This document shows positions 47,613 through 56,177 of a stretch of 64,000 nt of DNA, one piece after another. The translations under genes were made by a program, and so were the position numbers. This DNA comes from Thermoleophilaceae bacterium (GTDB lineage Bacteria; Actinomycetota; Thermoleophilia; Solirubrobacterales; Thermoleophilaceae): contig DASUWY010000047.1 of assembly GCA_036378175.1 (NCBI GenBank), forward strand, positions 33,292-97,291, written 5' to 3'. Below the pieces are notes generated by a model. The model saw only the letters and a list, made by a program, of their open reading frames with translations, was not told where the DNA came from and ran no database searches. Within the stretch, counting starts at the first letter, position 1. Each line of letters opens with the position of its first letter.

Positions 47613-50600
47613 TTGATCTGCCCGTCCTGTTCCACTGAAAACGCCGAGAGCGCGCGCTTCTGCGTGGAATGTGGCACGCCGCTCGCGGCGCGCTGCCCGA
47701 ATTGCGGCGCGGCGCACGCGCCCGGCCAGAAGTTCTGCGCCGAGTGCGGCACGCCGCTGAGCGGTGCCGCCCGCCAGTCGCCGCCCGTGGTGGACGGGCC
47801 GCTGCCGGTGGCGGGCGAGCTGCGGCTCGTGTCAGTGCTGTTCGTGGACCTCGTGGGCTACACCACGCTTGCCGAGTCGCGCGACGCCGAGGACGTGCGC
47901 GAGCTGCTCAGCCGCTACTTCGACACGGCGCGCACGATCGTGGATCGCTACGGCGGCACGGTGGAGAAGTTCATCGGGGACGCGGTGATGGCGGTGTGGG
48001 GCGCGCCCCAGGCGCGTGAGGACGACGCCGAGCGGGCGGTGCGGGCCGGCCTCGAGCTGGTGGACGCGGTTGCGGCGTTCGGCGAGGAGGTGGGGGCGCC
48101 GGAGCTGCGGGCCCGAGCGGGAGTGGTCACTGGCCAGGTGGCGTCCGTGAGCGCGCCCGGCGAGGCGCTCGTGGTGGGCGACCGCGTGAACACGGCGTCG
48201 CGCGTGCAGTCAGTGGCCGACCCGGGTTCGGTGTTCGTGGACGAGACCACTCGCCAGGTCACGTCCGCGTCGATCGCCTATGCGGACGCCGGCGAGCACA
48301 AGCTCAAGGGCAAGGACGAGTCGCTCCACCTGTGGCGCGCGCAGCGCGTGATCGCGGGGGTGGCGGGCGCGCGCGGCGACAGCGAGCTCGAGGCGCCCTT
48401 CGTGGGCCGCGACTCCGAGCTGCGGCTGATCAAGGAGCTCTTCCACGCTGGGGTGGAGCGCGGCAGCGCCCGGCTCGTGGCGGTCACTGGGCCGCCGGGC
48501 GTTGGCAAGACGCGCCTGCGCCGCGAGTTCGAGAACTACGTGGACGGCCTGGCGTCGTCGATCCTGTGGCACTCCGGACGCTGCCTCTCCTATGGCGAGG
48601 GCGTGGCGTACTTCGCGCTCGCGGAGATGGTGCGCCAGCGGCTCGGCATTCCCGAGGAGGCCCCGCCGGACGAGGCGCAGCGCAAGCTCGAGCTCGGCCT
48701 CGAGCGCTGGGTGCCGGACGGCGCGGAGCGGAAGTTCCTCGAGCCGCGCCTGGGCGCGCTGCTCGGCGTGGCGCAGCCCGGGCTCGACCGCAAGGAGCTG
48801 TTTGCGGGCTGGCGCCTGTTCTTCGAGCGCCTGGCGCACGAGCTGCCGGTGGTGCTCTCGTTCGAGGACCTGCACTGGGCCGACGACGGCCTGCTCGACT
48901 TCATCGACCACCTGCTGGAGTGGTCCGCCGAGCTGCCGATCTTCATCGTCGGCTTCGCGCGGCCGGAGCTCACCGAGCGCCGCGCCGGCTGGCCGGCAGG
49001 GCGCCGGGGTGCGACTCCGATGTATCTGGAGCCCTTGAGTGACGCCGCTGTGGGCCAGCTTCTGGACGGGCTGGTGAGCGGGCTGCCGAGCGAGGCGCGC
49101 GAGCGGATCGTGAGCCAGGCGGAGGGCATTCCGCTGTACGCGCTCGAGACGGTGCGCGCACTGGCGGACCGCGGGGTTCTCGCCGCCGTCAATGGCGGGC
49201 TGCTGCGCCCGGCGGGCGAGCTCGGCGACCTCGACGTGCCCGCCACCTTGAGCTCGCTTCTCGCGGCCCGGCTGGACGGCCTCGATCCCGACGAGCGCGA
49301 GCTCGTGAAGGCGATGGCGGTGTTCGGCGGCAGCTTCCCGCGCAGCGCGGCGGCGGCGCTCACCGAGTTGCCGGAGGAGCGGGTGGACGCCGTGCTCTCC
49401 TCGCTCGTGCGCAAGCAGGTGCTCGCCGTGCGCGCGGATCCGCTCTCGCCGGACCGCGGGCAGTACGCGTTCGCGCAGACGCTTCTGCGCACGGTCGCCT
49501 ACGACATGCTCTCCAAGCACGAGCGGCGGCCGCGACACCTGGCGGCGGCGAACTACCTGCGCACGGTCTTCCCCAACGAGGGGGAGGAGATGGCGGAGGT
49601 GATCGCGTCCCACCTGCTCGACGCGTTCCGGGCGGCCACGGGCGATCCGGATGCGGACGAGCTTCGCGAGGACGCGCTCGCCGCGTTGCGGGCCGCGGCG
49701 CAGCGCACGGCATCGGTCGGCGCGCCCGAGGCGGCGGAGCGCGCGTACCTGATGGCGCGCGAGCTGGCCGGCTCCGAGGATGAGCGCACGGAGCTCACCG
49801 AGGCCGCCGGGACGATGGCGATGCGGGCTGCGCGCTACGACGCCGGCATCGAGCTGCTCGACGCCGCGGCCGCGGCGCACGTGGCGGCTGGACGCGACAG
49901 CGAGGCGGCTGCGCTCAGCCCGGGCATCATCGTGGCGCTCCAGCGGCTCGGCCGGATCGACGAGGGGATCGAGCGAGCCAAGGCGGCGCTGGCGGTGCTC
50001 GAGAAGGAACCGGACAGCCCCGGACTTGCGTCTGTTCTGGCGGCCCTCGGCGTGTGCCTCAGCTTCGGCGGCAAGGGGGAAGAGTCGTCGCCCTATCTCG
50101 ACCGCGCGCTCATCATGGCGCAGGCACTCGAGCTGCCGCTGCCTCTGTGCCGGGCGCTGAACGCACGCGCGGTTTCCTACATGCAGCAGTCGCGCTTTGA
50201 CGAGGCCGTCGGCCTCTGGACGGTGCTGGCGGACATCGCGGAGCGGAACGGGCTCACCGAGCTCCACTCGAACGCGGTGTCGAACATCGGGAACGTCCTT
50301 TTGGCCAGGGACCTGCCGGAGGCGGCGGAGCGGATCAAGGAGGCAATGGTCCTGTCCATCCGCACCGGAGACTCGTACGCCCGCGTTGTGACCACTGGCA
50401 ATCTGATGCTGTGGCAGCTGTTCGCGGGCCAGTGGGAAGGGCTCGAGCAGCTGGGCAGCGAGCTGCTGAACGCGAACATCGAACACGTCGAGGACGCGCA
50501 CGTGCGGCTCGCATGCGTGAAGGCGTGGCGAGGTGAGCCTGCCACTGAGCACGTCGCGGCCTTCGCACCCTGGCGGGAGAGCGCCAACCTCGAGGACCGC

Positions 50601-51134
50601 TTCATCGCGGTGGCGGGGGAGAACGCCGTCGCGCTCTCGGAGGGTCATTATGAGGCGGTGGTGGCAAGCGCGGTGCCCGCGATTCGGGCCGCGATGGACG
50701 CTGTGGGGCCACTGCATGAGTCGTTCCGGCTGCTGTGGCCGGACGCGGTTCAGGCGGCGCTCGCGGCCGGCCGGCCAGAGGCGGCCGCCGAACTCGTGGC
50801 GATGCTGGAGGCGGAGCCGCGCGGCAAGGTGTCTCCGTTCCTGCGGGCCGAGCTTCACCGCGCTCGCGGCCTGCTCGCCGCCGCCCGCGAGGAGCACGAT
50901 CAGGTGGAGGGCGAGCTGCGGGCGGCGCTGGATGCCCTGGGCTCGCTCGGATACCCGTACCCGCTGGCCCGCGCGGAGGTGGACCTTGCTGCGTGGCTGA
51001 TGGGACAGGGACGGCAGGCGGAGGCCACCCAGCTTCTGAACGAGGCCGTGGCCAGGCTCACGCCCCTGCGCGCGGCTCCGCTGCTTGCGCGGGCGAGTGA
51101 GCTTCTCGCCGCCGCGCCGGCGGCCGCCGCGTGA
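47613..51134 (+). CDS. Class III adenylate cyclase fused to AAA ATPase and TPR domains
   Basis: The 1173-residue protein begins with two zinc ribbons (CPSC/CVEC at 3-20, CPNC/CAEC at 28-45). A full cyclase homology domain follows: metal Asp in VLFVDLVGYTTL (D79), second metal Asp and adenine Lys in EKFIGDAVMAVWG (near 120), and transition-state Asn/Arg in RVNTASRVQSVA. All catalytic residues are present, so it should make cAMP. Next is a STAND-type ATPase with Walker A GPPGVGKT near 295, then about 400 residues of TPR-like helices. The TTG start has no Shine-Dalgarno. It overlaps the next gene by GTGA. Confidence 0.92.
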   Translation: MICPSCSTENAESARFCVECGTPLAARCPNCGAAHAPGQKFCAECGTPLSGAARQSPPVVDGPLPVAGELRLVSVLFVDLVGYTTLAESRDAEDVRELLSRYFDTARTIVDRYGGTVEKFIGDAVMAVWGAPQAREDDAERAVRAGLELVDAVAAFGEEVGAPELRARAGVVTGQVASVSAPGEALVVGDRVNTASRVQSVADPGSVFVDETTRQVTSASIAYADAGEHKLKGKDESLHLWRAQRVIAGVAGARGDSELEAPFVGRDSELRLIKELFHAGVERGSARLVAVTGPPGVGKTRLRREFENYVDGLASSILWHSGRCLSYGEGVAYFALAEMVRQRLGIPEEAPPDEAQRKLELGLERWVPDGAERKFLEPRLGALLGVAQPGLDRKELFAGWRLFFERLAHELPVVLSFEDLHWADDGLLDFIDHLLEWSAELPIFIVGFARPELTERRAGWPAGRRGATPMYLEPLSDAAVGQLLDGLVSGLPSEARERIVSQAEGIPLYALETVRALADRGVLAAVNGGLLRPAGELGDLDVPATLSSLLAARLDGLDPDERELVKAMAVFGGSFPRSAAAALTELPEERVDAVLSSLVRKQVLAVRADPLSPDRGQYAFAQTLLRTVAYDMLSKHERRPRHLAAANYLRTVFPNEGEEMAEVIASHLLDAFRAATGDPDADELREDALAALRAAAQRTASVGAPEAAERAYLMARELAGSEDERTELTEAAGTMAMRAARYDAGIELLDAAAAAHVAAGRDSEAAALSPGIIVALQRLGRIDEGIERAKAALAVLEKEPDSPGLASVLAALGVCLSFGGKGEESSPYLDRALIMAQALELPLPLCRALNARAVSYMQQSRFDEAVGLWTVLADIAERNGLTELHSNAVSNIGNVLLARDLPEAAERIKEAMVLSIRTGDSYARVVTTGNLMLWQLFAGQWEGLEQLGSELLNANIEHVEDAHVRLACVKAWRGEPATEHVAAFAPWRESANLEDRFIAVAGENAVALSEGHYEAVVASAVPAIRAAMDAVGPLHESFRLLWPDAVQAALAAGRPEAAAELVAMLEAEPRGKVSPFLRAELHRARGLLAAAREEHDQVEGELRAALDALGSLGYPYPLARAEVDLAAWLMGQGRQAEATQLLNEAVARLTPLRAAPLLARASELLAAAPAAAA

Positions 51135-52831
51135 GCCGGCTCGCTCGTTACACGGAGGGGATGCGGGCGGCGCTGCGGCACCGTGATCTGCGGTTGCTCT
51201 TCGGCGGGCTCGTCATTTCCGCGAGTGGATCGTGGGCGTACAACGTTGCGCTGCTCGCGTACGTGTTCGAGCGGACGGGGTCGCTCGGCTGGGTGGCGGC
51301 GGCGGGCCTGGGGAGATTCCTGCCGGCGCTCGTGTTCAGCACGTACGGGGGAGTGGTGGCGGAGCGGTATGAGCGCGTGCGGGTGATGGTCACGTCTGAC
51401 CTACTGTGCCTCGTCCTTCAGGCGGCGCTGTGTGTGGCCGCTGCTCTCACGGCGCCCGCATGGGTGGCGATCGCGCTCGCGGCTCTCACTTCCGTGGCGA
51501 ACATCGTCTACAACCCCGCGGTCGCGGCGATGCTGCCCGAGCTGGCGGGAGAGGACGACCTCGTGGCGGCCAACGCGCTCAACGGGACGATCGAGAACCT
51601 GGTGGTGATCGTGGGGCCTGCGATAGGGGCGGGGCTCGTGGCCATCGGGTCTTCGGCGCTGGCGTTCGGGGTGAACGCGGCGTCGTTCGGCGTGTCCGCG
51701 TTGCTGGTGATGCAGATGCGGGCGCGGTCGAAGCCGGTCGACGTGACCGAGGGCGCCACCGCGGGAATCTGGAAGCAGATGTCGGTGGGCGTGCAGGCGA
51801 TCTTCGGCTCGGGCGCGGCGCGCGTGCTCGTGATGTTCAGCGTGCTGGCGAGCTTCGTGTACGGCACGGACACGGTGCTGCTCGTGGGGGTGTCGGACGC
51901 TCAGCTCGGCACGGGGGCGAAGGGCTTCGGTTACCTGCTCGCGGGGCTCGGTGTGGGCGGGATCCTGATGGCGTTCGTGGTGGACCGGTTGGCGTCGTCG
52001 CGGCGGCTCGCGCTGATCATCACCGCGGGAATGGCGGTGTACTGCCTGCCCACGGCGCTGCTAGTGGCGGTGCACTCGCCCGGTGTGGCGTTCCTGCTCG
52101 AGGTGGTGCGCGGGGCGGGCACGCTCGTGGTGGACGTGCTGGCGATCACGGCGCTGCAGCGTGCGGTGTCCGACGAGGTGATCGCGCGCGTGTTCGGGGT
52201 GTTCTTCGCGCTGGTGCTGGGCGCGATTTCCCTGGGGACTCTGGTGGCGCCGCCGCTCGTGAACGGTCCCGGGCTGCACACGGCGCTCTATGTCATGGGC
52301 TTCGCCCCGATCGCGATCGGGCTGCTCGGCTATCCCGCTTTGGTGCGTATCGACCGCGCCGCTGCCGGGCGGCTTGCCGAGCTCGAGCCGCGGATCGCGC
52401 TGCTGGAGCGGCTCGGGATCTTCGCCTCGGCGAACCGGGCCGTGCTGGAGCGGCTGGCCTCGGCGTGCACGGCGGTCCGGGTGGGCGCCGGAGACGCGGT
52501 GGTGCGCGAGGGGGAGGAGCCGGATGCGCTGTACGTGATCGTGAGCGGGCGGATGGACGTGAAAGCGCGCGGCGAGGGTGAGGCGGAGGAGCGGCATGTC
52601 CGCGTGATGGAGCCCGGGTCGTACTTCGGCGAGATCGGCCTGCTGGAGGGGATCCCGCGAACGGCGACCGTCACGGCTCTGGGCGACGCCGAGCTGTACC
52701 GGATCGAGGGCTCGGACTTCTTGGACGCGCTTGCCACAGCTTCCGCAGGGACGACGCTGCTCACGGGCGCGCGCATGCGGCTGGCCCGGACGCATCCGTC
52801 GCTTCGGCCGCAGTTCGAGGCGGCGTCGTGA
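51131..52831 (+). CDS. MFS transporter with C-terminal cyclic-nucleotide-binding domain
   Basis: The 566-residue protein has an MFS part (about 1-405) of the MFS_3 type (RHRDLRLLFGGLVISASGSW, ARVFGVFFALVLGAISLGTL) and a CNBD (about 430-545). The phosphate-binding cassette reads YFGEIGLLEGIPRTATVTAL, with the ribose-binding Glu and phosphate-binding Arg intact, so cAMP or cGMP binding is likely. The start overlaps the stop of the cyclase gene (GTGA). The pair therefore looks like a signal producer and its direct target. Confidence 0.9.
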   Translation: MSRLARYTEGMRAALRHRDLRLLFGGLVISASGSWAYNVALLAYVFERTGSLGWVAAAGLGRFLPALVFSTYGGVVAERYERVRVMVTSDLLCLVLQAALCVAAALTAPAWVAIALAALTSVANIVYNPAVAAMLPELAGEDDLVAANALNGTIENLVVIVGPAIGAGLVAIGSSALAFGVNAASFGVSALLVMQMRARSKPVDVTEGATAGIWKQMSVGVQAIFGSGAARVLVMFSVLASFVYGTDTVLLVGVSDAQLGTGAKGFGYLLAGLGVGGILMAFVVDRLASSRRLALIITAGMAVYCLPTALLVAVHSPGVAFLLEVVRGAGTLVVDVLAITALQRAVSDEVIARVFGVFFALVLGAISLGTLVAPPLVNGPGLHTALYVMGFAPIAIGLLGYPALVRIDRAAAGRLAELEPRIALLERLGIFASANRAVLERLASACTAVRVGAGDAVVREGEEPDALYVIVSGRMDVKARGEGEAEERHVRVMEPGSYFGEIGLLEGIPRTATVTALGDAELYRIEGSDFLDALATASAGTTLLTGARMRLARTHPSLRPQFEAAS

Positions 52832-53301
52832 GCTCGGGACCGCTGTCGGTGCAGCCGGGCGAGGGCTTTACGGTTCAGGGTCCGGCGGGCGGCCCGCTCA
52901 CATTCAAGGTGCGCGGCGAGCAGACGGGCGGGCGGCTCACGGTGTTCGAGAACGTGATCGCGCCCGGCGACGGACCGCCAGCGCATACGCACGAGGCGCA
53001 GGACGAGTCGTGGTACGTGCTCGAGGGGGTGCTGCGCTTCAAGCTGGGCTCAGAAATGCACTCGGCGCCCGCCGGCTCGTTCGTGTTCGTGCCGCGCGGG
53101 ACGGTGCACGCGTTCCAGAACGTGGGGGATGGGCCGGCGCGCATTCTCGTCATCTTCAACCCGGCGGGGATGGAGGAGTTCTTCGACCGGTTTGCCGAGC
53201 TGCCTGCGGGGCGGGTGGATCCGGGCGTGTTCGCTGAGCTGGGCGCCGCGGTGGGGATGGAGGTGGTGGGCCCGCCGCTGGCGGTGTCGGATCCCGCGTG
53301 A
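52828..53301 (+). CDS. Cupin-domain protein
   Basis: The 157-residue single-domain cupin has motif 1 as HTHEAQDESWYVLEG (metal ligands His, His and Glu) and motif 2 as PRGTVHAFQNVGDGPARILV (last His), followed by a helical tail (GMEEFFDRFAELPAG). It resembles quercetinase-like or germin-like metal enzymes or ligand-binding proteins. The GTG start overlaps the stop of the MFS-CNBD gene, so it belongs to the cAMP operon. Its substrate is unknown. Confidence 0.82.
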   Translation: MSSGPLSVQPGEGFTVQGPAGGPLTFKVRGEQTGGRLTVFENVIAPGDGPPAHTHEAQDESWYVLEGVLRFKLGSEMHSAPAGSFVFVPRGTVHAFQNVGDGPARILVIFNPAGMEEFFDRFAELPAGRVDPGVFAELGAAVGMEVVGPPLAVSDPA

Positions 53302-53435
53302 TGACGCGGGAGACGGTCGATCCAGCCATGGCGGCGGTCATCGAGCTGGAGCGGCGGGTGCTCGATCCCAACGCCCGCGGCGAACGCGGAGGGCTGTTGG
53401 CACTGCTGCACCACCCCGGCACCCGCTCGGCGGAT
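53301..53435 (+). pseudogene. Truncated DUF4440 (NTF2-like) gene
   Basis: Starting at ATG 53301 (ATGA-type overlap with the cupin stop), the frame reads MTRETVDPAMAAVIELERRV then LDPNARGERGGLLALLHHPG. This fits the first helix and start of a DUF4440 protein (IxELERxLLDPxxRxDPxxLxxLL-H). The similarity stops near position 53420. The frame then runs on into unrelated sequence overlapping the HNH gene. The missing 80-90 residues of the fold are not found elsewhere in the window. The end position given is approximate. Confidence 0.55.
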
Positions 53436-53441
53436 AGTAGC

Positions 53442-53455
53442 CGAACATATGTTTG
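53442..53455. promoter_or_regulatory. LexA-like palindrome upstream of the HNH gene
   Basis: CGAACATATGTTTG contains the perfect palindrome AACATATGTT (53444-53453) and differs from CGAAC-N4-GTTCG at one base of the right half-site. It lies 35 bp before ATG 53491, at the junction between the truncated DUF4440 gene and the HNH gene. Confidence 0.45.
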
Positions 53456-53490
53456 CTTTTTCCGTCCGACTCGTTCGAGATCATTGGCGT

Positions 53491-54189
53491 ATGGACAAGG
53501 ACGTCTTGGAACACTTGCTCAACGACGGCTTATCCCTCGAGCGGATAGCGGAGCGATTCGAGGTTCACCCGAGCACGGTCGGCTACTGGGTGAAGAAGCA
53601 CGGTCTGTCGGCCGCGTTCGCCGATCGGCACGCGGCGCGCGGCGGGATCCCACGTCCGGCACTTGAGGGGATGATCGCGGCTGGCGGTACGCACCGGTCG
53701 ATCGCCGAGGCGCTCGAGGTCAGTGTGGCCACCGTCAAGCACTGGCTCAAGCGGTACGGACTTGAGACGTACGGCACCGCGACGCGGCGTGAGTCACGGG
53801 AGGGCAGGCGCGCCGGCATCCGCACGCTCTCCCGCAACTGCGCGAAGCATGGCGAGACGACCTTCGTTCTGGACCCGGAAGGCATCTATCGATGCAGGCG
53901 GTGCCGCGGTGAGGCGGTGATGAAGCGCAGGCGGGCTCTCAGGGCAAGGATCGTTAGCGAGGCCGGCGGGTGCTGCGTAGGCTGCGGCTATAACGCGTAT
54001 CTCGGGGCATTGCAGTTCCACCACCTGGATCCGGGCGATAAGCACTTCGCGCTCTCCGGACGCGGCCTCACCCGTTCACTTGATCGTTTGCGGGAGGAAG
54101 CGAAGAAATGCGTCCTCCTCTGCGCGAACTGCCATGCCGAAGTGGAAGGAGGTGTCCGCACGCTGTCGCTAGAGTTTCGGAGTCGTTAA
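53491..54189 (+). CDS. HNH endonuclease with two N-terminal helix-turn-helix segments
   Basis: The 232-residue protein begins with GLSLERIAERFEVHPSTVGY and a second similar unit (GTHRSIAEALEVSVATVKHW), both resembling resolvase/transposase-type helix-turn-helix modules. The C-terminal half has an HNH domain with CVGCGYNAYLGALQFHHLDP, a spacer, and CVLLCANCHAEVEGG, so two CxxC pairs and the HH/H residues are present. Such genes are mobile (homing-type or phage-derived). ATG 53491 is chosen over ATG 53449, which lies within the palindrome. It is directly upstream of tRNA-Asn. Confidence 0.85.
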   Translation: MDKDVLEHLLNDGLSLERIAERFEVHPSTVGYWVKKHGLSAAFADRHAARGGIPRPALEGMIAAGGTHRSIAEALEVSVATVKHWLKRYGLETYGTATRRESREGRRAGIRTLSRNCAKHGETTFVLDPEGIYRCRRCRGEAVMKRRRALRARIVSEAGGCCVGCGYNAYLGALQFHHLDPGDKHFALSGRGLTRSLDRLREEAKKCVLLCANCHAEVEGGVRTLSLEFRSR

Positions 54190-54200
54190 AGGGCCGGTCT

Positions 54201-54220
54201 GCCGGAGCCGACTATCCGGC
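54201..54220. terminator. Hairpin after the HNH gene
   Basis: GCCGGA at 54201-54206 pairs with TCCGGC at 54215-54220 around an 8-nt loop, 11 bp after the HNH stop and 12 bp before tRNA-Asn. No T-run is present. Confidence 0.35.
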
Positions 54221-54232
54221 GTAGCCCAACGA

Positions 54233-54304
54233 TCCGGGGTAGCTCAATGGCAGAGCATTCGACTGTTAATCGAAGGGTTGTGGGTTCGAGTCCCACCCCC
54301 GGAG
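54233..54304 (+). tRNA. tRNA-Asn (anticodon GTT)
   Basis: The 72-nt gene folds as a full cloverleaf: acceptor TCCGGGG/CCCCGGA, D-arm GCTC...GAGC, anticodon loop CTGTTAA with GTT, and T-arm GTGGG/CCCAC around TTCGAGT. The discriminator base is G. The 3' CCA is not encoded. It is the only Asn tRNA in view, and it sits next to an HNH gene, a common site for mobile insertions. Confidence 0.97.
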
Positions 54305-54327
54305 CTTCCAACCGTTAGCTGATAGCG

Positions 54328-54351
54328 GCGCTGGCCGTCATTAGCCAGCGC
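54328..54351. terminator. Hairpin terminator candidate after tRNA-Asn
   Basis: GCGCTGGC at 54328-54335 and GCCAGCGC at 54344-54351 form a perfect 8-bp stem with an 8-nt loop, 23 bp after the tRNA. There is no T-run. A second small hairpin (CCGC/GCGG around TAAA, 54379-54390) follows before the next gene. Confidence 0.5.
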
Positions 54352-54418
54352 AGAAACAGCTCCTCTGGGACACCTCAACCGCTAAAGCGGTCCTCTCGGA
54401 TGGCCGATTACGAGGCGG

Positions 54419-56143
54419 ATGAGACGTTCCCTCCGCTCTTCCGCGCTCGGCGGCATGCTCGACGCGCCCGAACAGCCGAGCAGGCTGGCCCATGCCGACG
54501 CTGTTGCGGCGATGGCTCCGAGCCCTCGCGCGAGCATCGTCGCGATGGCGTGGATGTATCTCGGCGGGGCGAGCTTTGCGATCGGCGTGATCGCGCTTGC
54601 GCAATCCACCCAGCTCAGCGACCCGCTGATGGTTGCGCTGATCGCGATCGCCTACGGCGTGGGCCTGCTCCTGCTGCTCGGTCACAAGCGGCTGCCCCCA
54701 ATCACGATCGACGCCGCGCTCACCCTCGGCATCCTCATCACCACCGTCGCGATCAACCATCTCGGCGAGGCCACCGAGCAGTACCTCTCGATGCTGTACG
54801 TGTGGTCGGCGCTCAACTCCGCTTTTCTCCTCAGCCGCCGGCGCGCTTCGATCCAGCTGGGCGTCATCGCCGTCTCCTACGGCGCCTACCTGATCGGCAC
54901 CAACGATGGCGCCCGCGAGGTGATCCAGCAGTGGCTGCTCACTGTCGGCACCGCCGTGCTGGCGGCCGCGCTCGTGGGCCGCCTCAAGGGCCGTGTGGAG
55001 CGCCTCATAGATGAGGTAGCCGAGACCGCCAAGCGCGACCCGCTCACCGGCCTCCTCAACGGGTCCGGCTTCGAGGAGCTGCTCGACCGTGAGCTCGAGC
55101 GCGCTCAGCGCGCCGAGACCAGCCTCAGCGTGATCGCGCTCGACCTCGACCACTTCAAGGAGGTGAACGAGGAGTTCGGCCACCGCGTCGCGGACGAGCG
55201 CCTCTGCATCATCGCCGGTGTGCTCGAGCGCACCAAGCGCCGCATCGACGTCGTGGCGCGCGTGAGCGGCCAGGAGTTCGCGCTGCTCCTCCCTGACACC
55301 GACGAGCACGGCGCCTACGTCCTCGCCGATCGCCTCCGCCGCGCGGTCCGCGACCACTTCACGGAGGATGCGCTCGCCACCACCGCCAGCCTGGGCGTGG
55401 CCAGCTTCCCCAAGCACGGCAGCAGCTTCGAGGAGCTCTTCGGGGCCGCCAACCAGGCCGTGTACGCGGCCAAGGAGCTTGGCCGCGACCGCTCGGTGAT
55501 CTACAACCCCGAGATCACGGCCAACCTGCGCTCGGCCGCAATGCGCCAGGACATGCAGTCCGAGGAGCACCTCGCGGCCGTGCTCGTGCTAGCCGAGACG
55601 CTCGACATGCGCGACGCCGGCACCGCCCGCCACTCGGAGACCGTCGGCCGCTACGCGAAGCAGATCGCCGCCGAACTGGGCATGGGCCCGCGCGAGACAG
55701 AGCGCGTGCACCTCGCCGGCATGCTCCACGACATCGGCAAGATCGGGATCTCGGACACCATCCTGCAGAAGCCGGGCAAGCTCACCGACTCCGAGTGGGA
55801 CGAGATGCGCAAGCACCCGGAACTCGGCGCCCGCATCCTCGACGGCGCCCGGCTCGACGACATCTCAGCCTGGGTGCGCGCCCACCACGAGCGCCCCGAC
55901 GGCCGCGGGTACCCCGACGGCCTCGCCGACGACCGGATCCCCATCCAGGCGAAGATCCTCGCCGTCGCGGACTCGTACGAGGCGATGACCGCCGACCGCG
56001 TCTACAAGGCAGGCATGGCCGAGGAGGCCGCCCGCGAGGAGCTGCTCCGCTGCGCCGGCTCGCAGTTCGACCCCGCCGTGGTCCTCGCGTTCATCAACGT
56101 CCTCCGCGAGGTGGACGAGGCGGGCGAGCCCGCCGCCGCGTAA
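54419..56143 (+). CDS. HD-GYP phosphodiesterase with degenerate GGDEF domain and membrane sensor
   Basis: The 574-residue protein has about five or six hydrophobic segments (residues 40-185), a GGDEF-fold domain (about 200-365) and an HD-GYP domain (about 380-560). The GGDEF site reads SGQEF, so diguanylate cyclase activity is doubtful. The RRID motif five residues before it keeps the RxxD inhibitory-site pattern that binds c-di-GMP. HD-GYP residues HDIGKIG and HHERPDGRGYP are intact, so it should degrade c-di-GMP. Regulation by binding c-di-GMP at the degenerate domain is inferred. Confidence 0.9.
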   Translation: MRRSLRSSALGGMLDAPEQPSRLAHADAVAAMAPSPRASIVAMAWMYLGGASFAIGVIALAQSTQLSDPLMVALIAIAYGVGLLLLLGHKRLPPITIDAALTLGILITTVAINHLGEATEQYLSMLYVWSALNSAFLLSRRRASIQLGVIAVSYGAYLIGTNDGAREVIQQWLLTVGTAVLAAALVGRLKGRVERLIDEVAETAKRDPLTGLLNGSGFEELLDRELERAQRAETSLSVIALDLDHFKEVNEEFGHRVADERLCIIAGVLERTKRRIDVVARVSGQEFALLLPDTDEHGAYVLADRLRRAVRDHFTEDALATTASLGVASFPKHGSSFEELFGAANQAVYAAKELGRDRSVIYNPEITANLRSAAMRQDMQSEEHLAAVLVLAETLDMRDAGTARHSETVGRYAKQIAAELGMGPRETERVHLAGMLHDIGKIGISDTILQKPGKLTDSEWDEMRKHPELGARILDGARLDDISAWVRAHHERPDGRGYPDGLADDRIPIQAKILAVADSYEAMTADRVYKAGMAEEAAREELLRCAGSQFDPAVVLAFINVLREVDEAGEPAAA

Positions 56144-56177
56144 CAGACCGCCGCGGCGGCGCGCTTCGCCCTGGGAC

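Noticed and set aside
48210..50897. 895-codon open frame on the minus strand opposite the cyclase gene
   Set aside because: It is antisense to a well-supported multi-domain protein. Its translation is rich in R, H, A and L without domains, as expected from high-GC codon shadows.
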